Positions 53,723-63,437 are shown, counted from the stretch's first letter. The stretch is 64,000 nucleotides of DNA from an uncultured Granulosicoccaceae bacterium (GCA_937981955.1 CALJNA010000110.1:34005-98004); one strand, 5' to 3'. Made by a program: numbers and translations. Notes: a model not told the origin generated them from the letters alone.

Positions 53723-54490
53723 TCAGGACACCTGAAACCAGTCGATGCCCGTTTTTCCGTTACTTAAAAGATAGTTGTTTGTTTGAGAAAAGTGGCGACA
53801 ACCTAAAAATCCACGGTGCGCCGATAAGGGTGAGGGATGCGGTGATTTGAGCACCAGATGTTTCCCCGCATCAATAATCTGACCCTTCTTTTGAGCATAG
53901 CTACCCCACAGCAGAAACACCAGACCGTCTCGTTGCTGACTTAGCGCGTCAATGATGTGGTCGGTGAAAGTCTCCCAGCCCCTGCCCTGATGGGAGGCCG
54001 CCTGCCCCTGCTCAACCGTGAGTACACTATTGAGCAGAAACACACCCTGTCGCGCCCAGTCACTCAAACACCCGGCTCGACGCGCAACCAGCGATTTGGA
54101 TTCGTCTGACCCACCCAGATCTGCATCTATCTCTTTGTAAATGTTGAGTAATGAGGGCGGTATCGCCACGCCCTCTGGTACGGAAAAGCTCAGACCATGA
54201 GCCTGTCCCGGCCCATGGTAAGGGTCCTGTCCAAGAATGACGACTTTGACATCATCGAACGCCGTGAGCGAAAACGCGTTGAACCACAGGCTTGAATGAG
54301 GAAAAACCACCGCCCTTTTTTGCTTGCGCGAAGCCAGATACGCACGCAGCTCGGTCATGTAGTCCTGTTCAAACTCGCGCTCGAGCAACGGCTCCCAGCT
54401 TGGATGAATCTTGACCGACGCTCTGGCTGCCTTTTGATCGGCTTGGCGGCGGGCCTTGGGTGCTGCTTCGATTTGATCTGACACAGGCAA
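53723..54490 (-). CDS. ung: uracil-DNA glycosylase
   Basis: 255 residues. The catalytic Asp is in [19 protein letters not shown], the second motif in [11 protein letters not shown] and the His-containing loop in [13 protein letters not shown]. The N-terminal ~40 residues ([21 protein letters not shown]) are longer and basic. The start is uncertain: TTG 54490 or GTG 54484, neither with a clear ribosome-binding site. It removes uracil from DNA. It is divergent from lptD, with starts only ~85 bp apart. Confidence 0.94.
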   Translation of the reverse strand: MPVSDQIEAAPKARRQADQKAARASVKIHPSWEPLLEREFEQDYMTELRAYLASRKQKRAVVFPHSSLWFNAFSLTAFDDVKVVILGQDPYHGPGQAHGLSFSVPEGVAIPPSLLNIYKEIDADLGGSDESKSLVARRAGCLSDWARQGVFLLNSVLTVEQGQAASHQGRGWETFTDHIIDALSQQRDGLVFLLWGSYAQKKGQIIDAGKHLVLKSPHPSPLSAHRGFLGCRHFSQTNNYLLSNGKTGIDWFQVS

Positions 54491-54575
54491 ATAGATTGTT
54501 GCGGCTGCTGCAGGAGGCTTTAGTTTAAAACAAAAGCGGTCTATTATTCTGGTATGTAATTTCTCTCATGGATCC

Positions 54576-56771
54576 ATCATCATCCGTACCATTCCATCGG
54601 CCATAGGGCTGCTAGGACTGCTTCTGGCGCCCGGCGTCGCGTTCGCATTCCAATGCCCCGCTCCGACCTTCGTTTACGAACCCGGTAACGCCGTTATCGA
54701 TCCGAACGAGGAAGTCGTGGCCGAGGCAGACACAGTGGTCAGCGAAAACGGCATTGTGACCCTGAACGGTAATACTACGATTACGTTTCAAAATCGTGTA
54801 TTGAACGCCGAAGATGCGCAATACAATCCCGAAACAGGCGAAGTCAGCATTGAAGGCGCACTGAGTTTCGAAGCAGAAGGTGTGCGTATGCAAAGCACCA
54901 ATGCAATCATCGACATGGATGACAATCTGTTCTCGACCGATAACTCCACTTACGAGTTCGACATCAATGGCAAACGAGCGACAGGGTCAGCCGCTCGCAT
55001 GGAGCGTAACGAGCTTGGGCAATTCACGCTGGACGGAGCAACCTACTCCTCGTGCCCACCCGGTGACAAAAGCTGGTTTATTCGCGCCAAAGAGCTCAAT
55101 CTGTATCCTGACGAAGGTATCGGTACGGCAAAAAACCTGTCGCTTATTTTTAAAGGTGTACCGCTGCTTGTTGTGCCGCGTTTCAGTTTTCCGATAAGCC
55201 CAAAACGCAAAACCGGGTTTCTGGCACCCATCGTTGCACGCGGTGACAACACAGGCATCGAACTGCACATACCCTGGTACTGGAACATTCGACCCGATCT
55301 GGATGCCACCTTTGTTCCAAGGTTTACAACCAAGCGCGGTATGCAACTTCAAACTGAGCTGCGCTACCTGAATCGTCAGGGGAACTGGATATTCGATCAT
55401 GAATACATTAATGATCGAGCGCGCAATGACCAGAGTCGGACATTTTCACAGGTAAGACATGAAGGTACGTTCGGCTCTTACTGGACGTCTGAGATAAATG
55501 CCAGTCGAGTCAGTGATGAAGACTACTTTGGTGATCTTGGTGACAGCCTTCAACTGGCCAGCATCACACACCTGGACCGACGTGCCGATCTGCGCTTCGA
55601 ACGCGGATCCATTTCGGCATTGGCACGGCTTCAGTCTTATCAAACGGTCGATGAGGACATCCCTCCCGAAGAGCGTCCGTATCAGCGACTGCCACAGCTA
55701 ACGGCCCGATGGGAAACAGCCAAGGATGAACTTGGCGTGCGCGCCTCTGCAGATGCTGAACTGGTTTACTTTGATCGGAGCAATTCTGTTACCGGATCGC
55801 GTTTCGATGTACAGCCCAGAGTGTCGTGGCCGGTATCAGGCGAATCATGGTTTGTTACACCTTCGCTAAGCTATCGCTTCTCTCAGTACTCGTTGAATAA
55901 CAGTGATGCCATTAGCTCTCGACAAAGTAGAAATCTGGGCACGTTCTCCATAGACAGCGGCTTGTTTCTCGATCGCGCTACAGACAACAAAGGTTCAGTT
56001 CAGACTCTTGAACCACGTTTGTATTACTTACGCGTACCCTATGCCGATCAAAGTGAAATTCCGCTTTTCGACAGTAGTGAACTCGATTTCAGTATTTCAC
56101 AACTGTTTCGTGAAAATCGCTTTTCCGGTGCCGACAGAATTGCTGACGCGAACCAGCTCTCCATGGCGGTGACGACGCGCTTTATCGATGGTACAAGTGG
56201 ACGAGAAGACTTACGTGCAAGTCTTGGACAGATACTGTATTTCAATAATCGACGTGTACAGCTTGTCGGCAATGATATAGAAACCGATAACGCATCCGAT
56301 CTGGTCGGCGAGGTTGCAGCAGAATTACCAAACAACTGGTCTGCACGTGGTCAGATGCAATGGAATCCTGACAACAGCAGCACGGTTCGCGGCTCTGTCC
56401 TGCTTAGCTACCGACCGGGCGAAGATCGCATTATTAATTTTGCACACAGAACGGTAAGCACCGGTAGCAGTGCCGAAACAGAACAGCTGGATTTTTCCAT
56501 GCTGTGGCCAGTTGGTAATAGTTGGCGCTTTGCCGGTCGATGGAACTATTCCCTGCGCGCTGATCGAAGCCTTGAGTCGCTACTTGGCGTAGAGTATGAC
56601 AGTTGTTGCTGGGCTATCCGCTTTGCTGCTCGCCGTTTCATTTCTGACAACGGTGAAGATCATGAAACCAATCTGTATGCCCAACTCGTGTTAAAAGGGT
56701 TAGCACCATTAGGACAAAATTATGGTGCATTGCTGGAAAACGCCATTCTGGGTTATCGGGACGAATACTAA
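54576..56771 (+). CDS. lptD: LPS-assembly outer-membrane protein LptD, start codon unresolved
   Basis: Family call from LNLYPDEGIGTAKNL, FPISPKRKTGFLAP, DLDATFVPRFTTKRG and the C-terminal QLVLKGLAPLGQNYG barrel end. The four disulfide cysteines of LptD are present: FQCPAP, SSCPPG and the pair in DSCCWA. The first standard start, GTG 54717, would omit the signal peptide (AIGLLGLLLAPGVAFA) and the first cysteine (54654-54656). Both are in frame upstream, from 54576. That frame is open back to 54495 but has no ATG, GTG or TTG. An ATG at 54568 is one frame off. I therefore set the feature at 54576, not at a proven start. Its stop overlaps surA by one base (TAATG). Confidence 0.9.
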   Translation: MIIRTIPSAIGLLGLLLAPGVAFAFQCPAPTFVYEPGNAVIDPNEEVVAEADTVVSENGIVTLNGNTTITFQNRVLNAEDAQYNPETGEVSIEGALSFEAEGVRMQSTNAIIDMDDNLFSTDNSTYEFDINGKRATGSAARMERNELGQFTLDGATYSSCPPGDKSWFIRAKELNLYPDEGIGTAKNLSLIFKGVPLLVVPRFSFPISPKRKTGFLAPIVARGDNTGIELHIPWYWNIRPDLDATFVPRFTTKRGMQLQTELRYLNRQGNWIFDHEYINDRARNDQSRTFSQVRHEGTFGSYWTSEINASRVSDEDYFGDLGDSLQLASITHLDRRADLRFERGSISALARLQSYQTVDEDIPPEERPYQRLPQLTARWETAKDELGVRASADAELVYFDRSNSVTGSRFDVQPRVSWPVSGESWFVTPSLSYRFSQYSLNNSDAISSRQSRNLGTFSIDSGLFLDRATDNKGSVQTLEPRLYYLRVPYADQSEIPLFDSSELDFSISQLFRENRFSGADRIADANQLSMAVTTRFIDGTSGREDLRASLGQILYFNNRRVQLVGNDIETDNASDLVGEVAAELPNNWSARGQMQWNPDNSSTVRGSVLLSYRPGEDRIINFAHRTVSTGSSAETEQLDFSMLWPVGNSWRFAGRWNYSLRADRSLESLLGVEYDSCCWAIRFAARRFISDNGEDHETNLYAQLVLKGLAPLGQNYGALLENAILGYRDEY

Positions 56772-58048
56772 TGAAAAAGTTTAAATACCTTGTCGCTATT
56801 GTTTATCTTTTTATGGCAAGCCATTTTGCGAGCAACGCACACGCTGCCGATGTGGTCCTTGACAGCATCGTTGCCGTAGTCAATGAGGGTGTTGTGCTGG
56901 CCAGCGATCTGCGAAAAGAAGTCGCCTTCGTGCGCTTGCAAGCAGAAGGCAACGGACAAAGTCTGCCCGGTGATGACGTGTTTCAAAGTCGAGTGCTGGA
57001 GCGCCTGATCAATCAGGAAATACAACGCCAGCATGCTCAAAAAGTGGGTATTGCGGTAGACGCATCCAGCGTGAACCGGGCCATTGAACAAGTGGCCAAT
57101 GGCAATAGCATGGACACAGCTCAGTTTCGCCAGACCCTGAGAACACAAGGATTTGACTACGACCACTATCGAAAGACGATTGAACATGAACTGCTACTGT
57201 CGCGTCTTGTGCAAAGAGACGTGCAGTCACGCATACGGATTTCAAAACAAGAGATTGACGACTTTATAGCCGCGTCTAAAAAGAGCGAGCAACAGCAGCG
57301 TTATCGCGTACAACATATTCTGCTGGCAGTGCCGCCGTCCGCCCCACAAGCAGAGGTGAGCCAGACTCAGGCTCGTGCGCAGTCTTTGCTGGCTCAATTG
57401 CGTGCAGGTAACGACTTCGCTGCAGCGGCGGCTGCAAACTCCGACGGTGCACGAGCGCTGGAAGGTGGTGATCTGGGTTGGCGAGTGCTGCAGGAATTAC
57501 CAGATTTCCTGTCCTCAGAACTGGTCAGAATGTCAGTGGGCGATATCAGTGAACCCCTGCGAAGCCCGAACGGTTTTCATATCGTGAAGCTGACCGACAT
57601 TAGCAACGAGGCACAAGAGGTGCGCTCCGAAACACTTGCCCGACACATTTTTATCAGCAGCAGTTCTGCTGATGGTCAGCAAAAGCTTGCACAGATTAAA
57701 GCGCGCATACTCGCAGGAGAAACATTCGATGCTATGGCGCGTGAATTCAGTGAAGACCCAAACAGTTCTAGTGAAGGTGGCGAGCTTCCCTGGTTTTCAC
57801 AGGGCCAAATGCCAGCGGAAATTGAGGATGTAGCAAGCACGCTGGACAAAGGCGGTTTGAGTGAACCGTTTCGCACCCAGTACGGATGGCATTTACTAGA
57901 AGTGCTTGATCGTCGACAGAGAGACTCAACCAGTGAATCGGTACGTCAGCAAGCCGAACAGTCTTTGCGTCAGCGAAAAATCGAACAGGAAACCGAACGC
58001 TGGATACGCGAGCTGCGGGATGAATCCTTTGTTGAAGTCCGCAACTAA
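56771..58048 (+). CDS. surA: periplasmic chaperone / peptidyl-prolyl isomerase SurA
   Basis: 425 residues. The signal peptide ends near AHAAD. The N-terminal chaperone domain has DSIVAVVNEGVVLASDLRKEV, LERLINQEIQRQ and FRQTLRTQGFDYDHYRKTIE in succession. Two parvulin domains follow (RYRVQHILLAVPP, GFHIVKLTD; then ARHIFISSSSADGQ, YGWHLLEVLDRR). It helps outer-membrane beta-barrel folding, including LptD. It is coupled to lptD by a one-base overlap. Confidence 0.96.
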   Translation: MKKFKYLVAIVYLFMASHFASNAHAADVVLDSIVAVVNEGVVLASDLRKEVAFVRLQAEGNGQSLPGDDVFQSRVLERLINQEIQRQHAQKVGIAVDASSVNRAIEQVANGNSMDTAQFRQTLRTQGFDYDHYRKTIEHELLLSRLVQRDVQSRIRISKQEIDDFIAASKKSEQQQRYRVQHILLAVPPSAPQAEVSQTQARAQSLLAQLRAGNDFAAAAAANSDGARALEGGDLGWRVLQELPDFLSSELVRMSVGDISEPLRSPNGFHIVKLTDISNEAQEVRSETLARHIFISSSSADGQQKLAQIKARILAGETFDAMAREFSEDPNSSSEGGELPWFSQGQMPAEIEDVASTLDKGGLSEPFRTQYGWHLLEVLDRRQRDSTSESVRQQAEQSLRQRKIEQETERWIRELRDESFVEVRN

Positions 58049-58119
58049 TCTGTATGTCCTGCCTTACAGTCGCGCGCTTCAGACTGTTTGGCTGTGGGCA
58101 TAATCACCGCTGACGATAA

Positions 58120-59109
58120 ATGATGTTACGTCTTGCATTAACTACAGGCGAACCTGCGGGCATTGGCCCGGATTTGTCGGTCATGCTGGCTCAATCTGCA
58201 CGCGACTATGAACTGGTAGCCATCGGCAATAGCGAGCTGTTGGCCGAACGCGCTTCAAACTTATCTCTACCATTAGAGATTCGCACTTTCGATGCAAACA
58301 CCCCTGCCCGGACAGACAACGCTGGCACACTGTGCGTACAAGATACAGCGTTAAAACAACCGGTGGTTGCCGGTCAGCTGAATTCGACCAATGCACCCTA
58401 CGTTCTGCAAACGCTGGATACAGCGATAAACGGCTGCACGGATAACACGTTTCAGGCAATGGTAACCGCACCGCTACACAAGGGGGTTGTTAACGATGCA
58501 GGTATCAGCTTCACCGGGCACACGGAATATCTGGCAGAAAAGTTAGGCTGCGACCCGGTCATGTTGCTTGCATCAGGTGACTTCCGCGTAGCCCTTGCTA
58601 CTACGCATATGCCACTGTCTGCCGTATCCAAAGCCATTACCGAAGACGGACTGTCGCGCGTGTTAACGATATTGCATAACGAACTTCGCACACGCTTTGG
58701 CATTGGCAAACCGAGAATACTGGTGTGCGGTTTAAATCCTCATGCCGGTGAAGACGGACATTTAGGGCGCGAAGAAATCGATATCATTATCCCTGCACTT
58801 GAAAAGTTACGCAGCGCAGGGCTTGAACTGATTGGACCACTACCTGCTGACACCTTGTTTACACAACATCACTTAAACGATGCTGATGCCGTACTTGCCA
58901 TGTATCACGATCAGGGGTTACCCGTTTTAAAATACGCAGGCTTCGGAAATTCTGTGAACATCACGCTTGGCTTACCGATTATTCGCACCAGTGTTGACCA
59001 CGGTACAGCCATTGATAAAGCCGGCACTGGCAATATTGACTCGGGCAGCCTGAATGCCGCCATTGGCATGGCAAAGCGTATGGCACTGGCCGAACAGAGT
59101 CAGACATAG
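58120..59109 (+). CDS. pdxA: 4-hydroxythreonine-4-phosphate dehydrogenase
   Basis: 329 residues. Family segments are ALTTGEPAGIGPDL, VTAPLHKGVVNDAGISFTGHTEYLAE (in parts), GLNPHAGEDGHLGREE and YHDQGLPVLKYAGFGNSVNITLGLP. His ligands for the metal are visible in HTEYLA, NPHAGE-type and DQGLP contexts. It oxidises and decarboxylates 4-hydroxythreonine-4-phosphate in PLP synthesis. It lies between surA and rsmA as in E. coli. Confidence 0.96.
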   Translation: MMLRLALTTGEPAGIGPDLSVMLAQSARDYELVAIGNSELLAERASNLSLPLEIRTFDANTPARTDNAGTLCVQDTALKQPVVAGQLNSTNAPYVLQTLDTAINGCTDNTFQAMVTAPLHKGVVNDAGISFTGHTEYLAEKLGCDPVMLLASGDFRVALATTHMPLSAVSKAITEDGLSRVLTILHNELRTRFGIGKPRILVCGLNPHAGEDGHLGREEIDIIIPALEKLRSAGLELIGPLPADTLFTQHHLNDADAVLAMYHDQGLPVLKYAGFGNSVNITLGLPIIRTSVDHGTAIDKAGTGNIDSGSLNAAIGMAKRMALAEQSQT

Positions 59110-59111
59110 CC

Positions 59112-59876
59112 TTGAACCATCAGCCACGAAAACGCTTCGGACAAAACTTTCTTAACGACGCACAGGTTATCAGTCGCATCATTGAGTCGATCAACCCGGG
59201 TACCGCACAAAACATGGTTGAAGTCGGGCCCGGCCTGGGTGCGCTGACCCTGCCCTTGCTTGAACGAGTATCTGAATTACAGGTCATTGAGATAGACCGG
59301 GATTTAATCGCAAAACTTCAGCAGCGTCAGCTGACCAATCTGGTCATTCATGAACGCGATGTATTAACCGTCGACTGGTCATCACTGGCTGCTGAGCAAC
59401 ATGTCAGGGTGGTTGGTAATCTGCCTTACAACATTGGCACTCCACTACTGCTCAAACTGCTTGATGCTCGTGAGCATGTGCAGGATGTGCACGTCATGTT
59501 GCAAAAGGAAGTTGTCGACAGGCTTTGTGCGCAAACTGGCACGCGTGCCTATGGTCGTCTGAGTGTGCTGATGCAAAGTTGTTTCGACATTCAGGCACTG
59601 TTTGATGTGCCTCCGGAAGCATTCACGCCACCGCCGAAAGTACAATCGGCTGTTGTCAGGTTAACGCCATTAACGCAATCACCCAATGCAGAACTTATAG
59701 AGAAATTATCTCAGGCAACCCGACTCGCATTCGGTAACAAACGCAAAACGCTGCGCAATAACTTGAAAAAAACTTTATCTGCCGAGAGCCTCTCTGCTGC
59801 AGGTATCGACCCGCAAGCCAGGGCCGAAACCTTGACCCTTGAGCAGTTTTTACTGATCGCAAAAATGCTACCATAG
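59112..59876 (+). CDS. rsmA: 16S rRNA dimethyladenosine transferase
   Basis: 254 residues from TTG 59112, 2 bp after pdxA; the first homologous residues (RKRFGQNFLND) follow within seven codons. Motif I is MVEVGPGLGALTLPLL and the catalytic motif VVGNLPYNIGTPLL (NLPY). It dimethylates A1518 and A1519. The helical C-terminus (FGNKRKTLRNNLK, GIDPQARAETLTLEQFLLIA) is complete. Confidence 0.96.
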   Translation: MNHQPRKRFGQNFLNDAQVISRIIESINPGTAQNMVEVGPGLGALTLPLLERVSELQVIEIDRDLIAKLQQRQLTNLVIHERDVLTVDWSSLAAEQHVRVVGNLPYNIGTPLLLKLLDAREHVQDVHVMLQKEVVDRLCAQTGTRAYGRLSVLMQSCFDIQALFDVPPEAFTPPPKVQSAVVRLTPLTQSPNAELIEKLSQATRLAFGNKRKTLRNNLKKTLSAESLSAAGIDPQARAETLTLEQFLLIAKMLP

Positions 59877-59906
59877 CGTTAAATGCAGCATACCGGAGTG
59901 TAGTTT

Positions 59907-60293
59907 GTGGATACCCACGATATGAGCGATGCGATAAAGATCGATGTCGATACTTTGTACATTGAATCAGAGTCAGACCCGGACAACGATCGATACGTAT
60001 TTGCCTACACCATCACCATTCACAATCAGGGCAATGTTGCCGCCAAGCTGCTCACGCGACATTGGGTTATTCAAGATGCCAATGGAAAAGTTCAGGAAGT
60101 GCACGGCGATGGTGTGGTTGGCGAACAACCTCATCTAAGACCTGGAGAACGTTTCCAGTACACCAGCGGTACGTGGCTTGAAACTTCGATGGGTACAATG
60201 GGTGGCACTTATCAAATGGTGACCGACGACGGCGATGAGTTCAAAGCACCTATTGCAGAATTTCTACTTTCTACACCCCATACTTTGCACTGA
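59907..60293 (+). CDS. apaG: ApaG (Co2+/Mg2+-linked) protein
   Basis: 128 residues from GTG 59907, preceded by CGGAG. The DUF525 fold is seen in YVFAYTITIHNQGNVAAKLLTRHWVI (in parts), VQEVHGDGVVGEQPHLRPGERFQYTSG and YQMVTDDGDEF. The function is uncertain; it is linked to cation handling and to ApaH. It lies between rsmA and apaH. Confidence 0.95.
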   Translation: MDTHDMSDAIKIDVDTLYIESESDPDNDRYVFAYTITIHNQGNVAAKLLTRHWVIQDANGKVQEVHGDGVVGEQPHLRPGERFQYTSGTWLETSMGTMGGTYQMVTDDGDEFKAPIAEFLLSTPHTLH

Positions 60294-60365
60294 TTACACG
60301 CAACGATAGTCACAATTATTCGAACGTGATTATACTCTCGACCTGACCGTTCACTGTATTCAAAC

Positions 60366-61175
60366 ATGACTACTTTTGCCATTGGCGATCTGCAAGGCTG
60401 CCTGGATCCTCTGCAACGATTGCTGGACAAGGTACACTTTGACTCAAACACCGATACGCTCTGGTTTGTCGGAGATCTGATCAATCGTGGACCTCAATCG
60501 CTTGAAACGCTGCGGTTTGTGAAATCACTTGGCGATAGTGCCATCAGCGTGTTGGGTAACCACGATTTACACCTGCTTGCCGTTGCAAACGGTTTGCGAC
60601 GTACTGGTGGTAAAGACACACTAGACGACATTCTCGCGGCCTCCGATCTTGAAGAGTTAATCGATTGGGTACGGCACCTGCCTTTGCTACATCACAGTGA
60701 AGAACTTGACATTACTCTCGTGCATGCCGGTATCTATCCCAAATGGGATTTAGCCAAGGCTCAGGAAATGGCGACAGAGGTGGAAAAAGCGCTGCGTTCA
60801 CCGAAATATGTTGAGTTTTTAGAGCGTATGTATGGCAATAAACCAGCTAAGTGGTCGAATAAACTGGGCAAGCATCGTCGCCGAAGATTTGCTGTGAATG
60901 CATTTACGCGAATGCGACTGTGTACGCATGATGCAGAGCTGGATTTCTCTTACACCTGCCCGCCGGCCAAAGCGCCGAAAGATCTGATGCCCTGGTATGC
61001 GGTACCTAACAGGAAAACAATTGAAGGCCGAATTTTGTTTGGCCACTGGAGCAGCCACCCTGCTTTTGCTGTATCGAATGTGATACCACTTGATCGCGGT
61101 GCCGTGTGGGGAGGTTCACTTGCAGCGCTAGCGCTGGAGACTGGTGTGACAACGACGGTCGATGGCATCGTCTGA
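60366..61175 (+). CDS. apaH: symmetrical bis(5'-nucleosyl)-tetraphosphatase
   Basis: 269 residues. The metallophosphatase motifs are GDLQGCLDPL, VGDLINRGPQS, GNHDLH and VHAGIYP (His ligands), with FGHWSSHPAF late. It cleaves Ap4A to ADP and RNA caps. It ends the conserved lptD-to-apaH block; the stop is followed by ~100 bp to an unrelated gene. All motifs are intact. Confidence 0.96.
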   Translation: MTTFAIGDLQGCLDPLQRLLDKVHFDSNTDTLWFVGDLINRGPQSLETLRFVKSLGDSAISVLGNHDLHLLAVANGLRRTGGKDTLDDILAASDLEELIDWVRHLPLLHHSEELDITLVHAGIYPKWDLAKAQEMATEVEKALRSPKYVEFLERMYGNKPAKWSNKLGKHRRRRFAVNAFTRMRLCTHDAELDFSYTCPPAKAPKDLMPWYAVPNRKTIEGRILFGHWSSHPAFAVSNVIPLDRGAVWGGSLAALALETGVTTTVDGIV

Positions 61176-61274
61176 TCCAATGTTTTTCTTACCCTGCATC
61201 GAATCAAGCCTTTACACTCAAAAGCGGTTAGTATCTCAGCATATACATTCAACATCGCAATAAAGGAACCGAAC

Positions 61275-61634
61275 ATGAGCATCACCCGGCACGAATCTAA
61301 TAATCGAATGAGTCAGATTGTTGTCCACCGAGGCATAGTGTATCTGGCAGGCCAGGTGGCTCAGAACGCCAAAGCGGGTAGCATCACTGCTCAAACCGAA
61401 GATATTTTGCAGGCAATAGAAAAATTGTTGGCTAAGGCCGGCAGCGACAAATCACACATTCTCTCCACTACGATCTGGCTGACCAGTATGGACGACTTTG
61501 CTGAGATGAATGCCGTTTGGGATGCATGGGTCGATACCGACAACCCGCCTGCCCGTGCGTGTGTTGAGTCACCAAGGCTTGCTACACCCGATTTCCAAGT
61601 TGAAATTATGGTCACAGCGGTGGTTGCTTCGTAG
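61275..61634 (+). CDS. RidA-family protein (YjgF/YER057c/UK114)
   Basis: 119 residues. VYLAGQVAQNAKAGS, QTEDILQAIEKLLAKAGSDKSHIL (in parts), ARACVESPRLATPDFQVEIMVTA and the strategic Arg (PPARACVES) match RidA. That Arg is needed for imine/enamine deaminase activity. AAAGGA precedes the ATG. It starts the small insert between apaH and folA and may be cotranscribed with the next gene (22 bp gap). Confidence 0.88.
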   Translation: MSITRHESNNRMSQIVVHRGIVYLAGQVAQNAKAGSITAQTEDILQAIEKLLAKAGSDKSHILSTTIWLTSMDDFAEMNAVWDAWVDTDNPPARACVESPRLATPDFQVEIMVTAVVAS

Positions 61635-61656
61635 CCGTTTTTTCGAAGGACGAATA

Positions 61657-62220
61657 ATGGTTCTGAATAAATGGCTATTGTTTGTTGGCGTATTGGCTAT
61701 TTTTACAAATGTATCGGCTAACACAAAGCACTGCAGCTTAATAGAACCCAACGACGAGCGACTGGCCTGTTATGCAAAAACATCGCATGACAAGCCTCGC
61801 GACTGGGCTGTTTTAAAGTCAAAATATTTCGACAGCATTACCGTCAGTCGCAGATCAAACTACGCTGTTTTATGTGGTGATAGAACCGAAACGATGGCAA
61901 TGGTTCTGGTGTGCGCAGAAAAGCAAACCAGTCTGTATCTATCAGCTTCATGCCTGTTTGGTGAAACAGGCGATGTGCAGGAAGTTCCGTTTCAAGTGGA
62001 TGATCAAGAGCCGGTGACATCGTTACTGGCAGTCCCAAATAACAAGTATGTACTGACACTTAAAGACGAAAGTGCCGCGAAGAACTTGATTATGAAAATG
62101 CTCGAAGGAAATCAACTGCATATAAAAATGCCTGCAATATCTTCACAGCCTTTTACGGCGTCATTCGATGTGTCCAATTTAACTGAACATATCGATGACT
62201 TCAATGCGGCGTGCAAGTAG
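61657..62220 (+). CDS. secreted hypothetical protein
   Basis: 187 residues from ATG 61657 with GAAGGA upstream. A signal peptide (WLLFVGVLAIFTNVSA-N) is followed by KHCSLIEPNDERLACYAK, a Cys pair, and later CGDRTETMAMVLVCAEK, CLFGETGD and a final FNAACK; several Cys suggest disulfides. No domain was recognised. It may resemble short periplasmic type VI/antitoxin-like Cys proteins, but no assignment is offered. Confidence 0.7.
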   Translation: MVLNKWLLFVGVLAIFTNVSANTKHCSLIEPNDERLACYAKTSHDKPRDWAVLKSKYFDSITVSRRSNYAVLCGDRTETMAMVLVCAEKQTSLYLSASCLFGETGDVQEVPFQVDDQEPVTSLLAVPNNKYVLTLKDESAAKNLIMKMLEGNQLHIKMPAISSQPFTASFDVSNLTEHIDDFNAACK

Positions 62221-62335
62221 TTGTGCTTGGCTTATGCGTAGTTTGCAAAAGCTTGGATCTAAACTGTCTCAGAACGGCCCAGAACAGTCGTAGGAAGTTC
62301 CACAGAAATCAACGAGGTAGTAGTGATTAGTCAAT

Positions 62336-62740
62336 ATGAAATATTTTTTACTATTCGCTTTAATCCTAACGCAAACCGCTTGTGACACATATTGGCGCGT
62401 ACAGCGTGAAAGGCCTCTTCAACATGGCGAAGATGCCTGCATAAGAAACGCTATTCGAATCACAGAGGGTGTTGAAGATGTTATTCGAATCCGAGTTGGG
62501 AAGAGTTACAGCGTTACGTTGAAAGAGCTTCCAAAGCCAGCAATTTTTCGATTTAAAACTAGCCTTGCTGATGGATACGTACAATACATTGACGATACTG
62601 TATCCGCCTATTTCAGTGATATAGGGCACGCACCCGTTGAGATTAAAGAACAAGGGCCGGCGTACCTGGATGCCATACTCAATACAATTGAATCGAGCTG
62701 CAATGTGGTTCGTGATGGGAGCAAAACAACCTCTGATTAG
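62336..62740 (+). CDS. small hypothetical lipoprotein
   Basis: 134 residues. The signal ends at a lipobox (LILTQTAC-D), so it is a lipoprotein. The mature part (DTYWRVQRERPLQHGEDACIRNAI and onwards) has two further Cys. No family was recognised. The codon use looks AT-richer than the flanking housekeeping genes. It stands alone between the secreted hypothetical gene and folA (opposite strand). Confidence 0.65.
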   Translation: MKYFLLFALILTQTACDTYWRVQRERPLQHGEDACIRNAIRITEGVEDVIRIRVGKSYSVTLKELPKPAIFRFKTSLADGYVQYIDDTVSAYFSDIGHAPVEIKEQGPAYLDAILNTIESSCNVVRDGSKTTSD

Positions 62741-62855
62741 TGATGTTTATTTTTAGTGATTTCGTCTGCAATGGGGACCGAGCGGAAGTACAATGTTAGA
62801 TGTAGTCCTGCACGGGTTGTTACATCAAGTACCGAATTTTAAATGTAATTCGTAC

Positions 62856-63434
62856 CTAAGCCGCGCGTTCCAACACAAAATAGGTGAACTTCAAACCATC
62901 CAGTTCATTGTCTTTTCGGGAAACAATCTGCCAGTCATTCCATTCGAAGCTGTCGAACCAGATGTCACCTTCATAGGCATGATCAATATGTGTCAGATAA
63001 ATGCGTTGCGTCACCGGCATGGCTTCACGGCACAAACCAGCGCCACCAATAATCATGACTTCAGGTGGTTCAGTCGTATGCTCAGCAGTGTTATGAGCGA
63101 TGGTTGAATTATCTGAATTGCTCGCCTGCAGATCGTAATACTCGACCGCACCGGCAATGGCCAAATCCAGTGACGTATACACCTGCACACCATCTGCAGA
63201 CCATTCTGCGTTGCGAGTCACCACAAGATTCGGCCGGCCCGGAAGGGGTTTGCCTATCGAGTCGTATGTTTTACGCCCCATAACAACAGGCTTACCCATG
63301 GTCACAGACTTGAAATAAGCCATTTCCCCGGGGATGTGCCAGGGCATGCCGCCCTCTTTACCGATCAGTTTGTTTTTATCCATCGCCAACATCATGGCAA
63401 CAGTACACGCATTATTTTTCGATAAGCTTGTCAT
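62856..63434 (-). CDS. folA: dihydrofolate reductase
   Basis: 192 residues, somewhat long. NKLIGKEGGMPWHIPGEMAYFK (in parts) carries the active-site Trp and Glu; VVMGRKTYDSIGKPLPGR and RPNLVVTRN are the NADPH region, and MIIGGAGLCREAMP follows. An insert near residues 100-120 (DLQASNSDNSTIAHNTAEHTTEPPE) lengthens one loop. It reduces dihydrofolate with NADPH. It lies 3 bp after thyA on the same strand. Confidence 0.94.
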   Translation of the reverse strand: MTSLSKNNACTVAMMLAMDKNKLIGKEGGMPWHIPGEMAYFKSVTMGKPVVMGRKTYDSIGKPLPGRPNLVVTRNAEWSADGVQVYTSLDLAIAGAVEYYDLQASNSDNSTIAHNTAEHTTEPPEVMIIGGAGLCREAMPVTQRIYLTHIDHAYEGDIWFDSFEWNDWQIVSRKDNELDGLKFTYFVLERAA

Positions 63435-63437
63435 CGT

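Noticed and set aside
54568..54606. ATG 54568 as the lptD start
   Set aside because: It is in the wrong frame and stops after 12 codons. It is useful only if a base is missing here, as discussed in the LptD finding.
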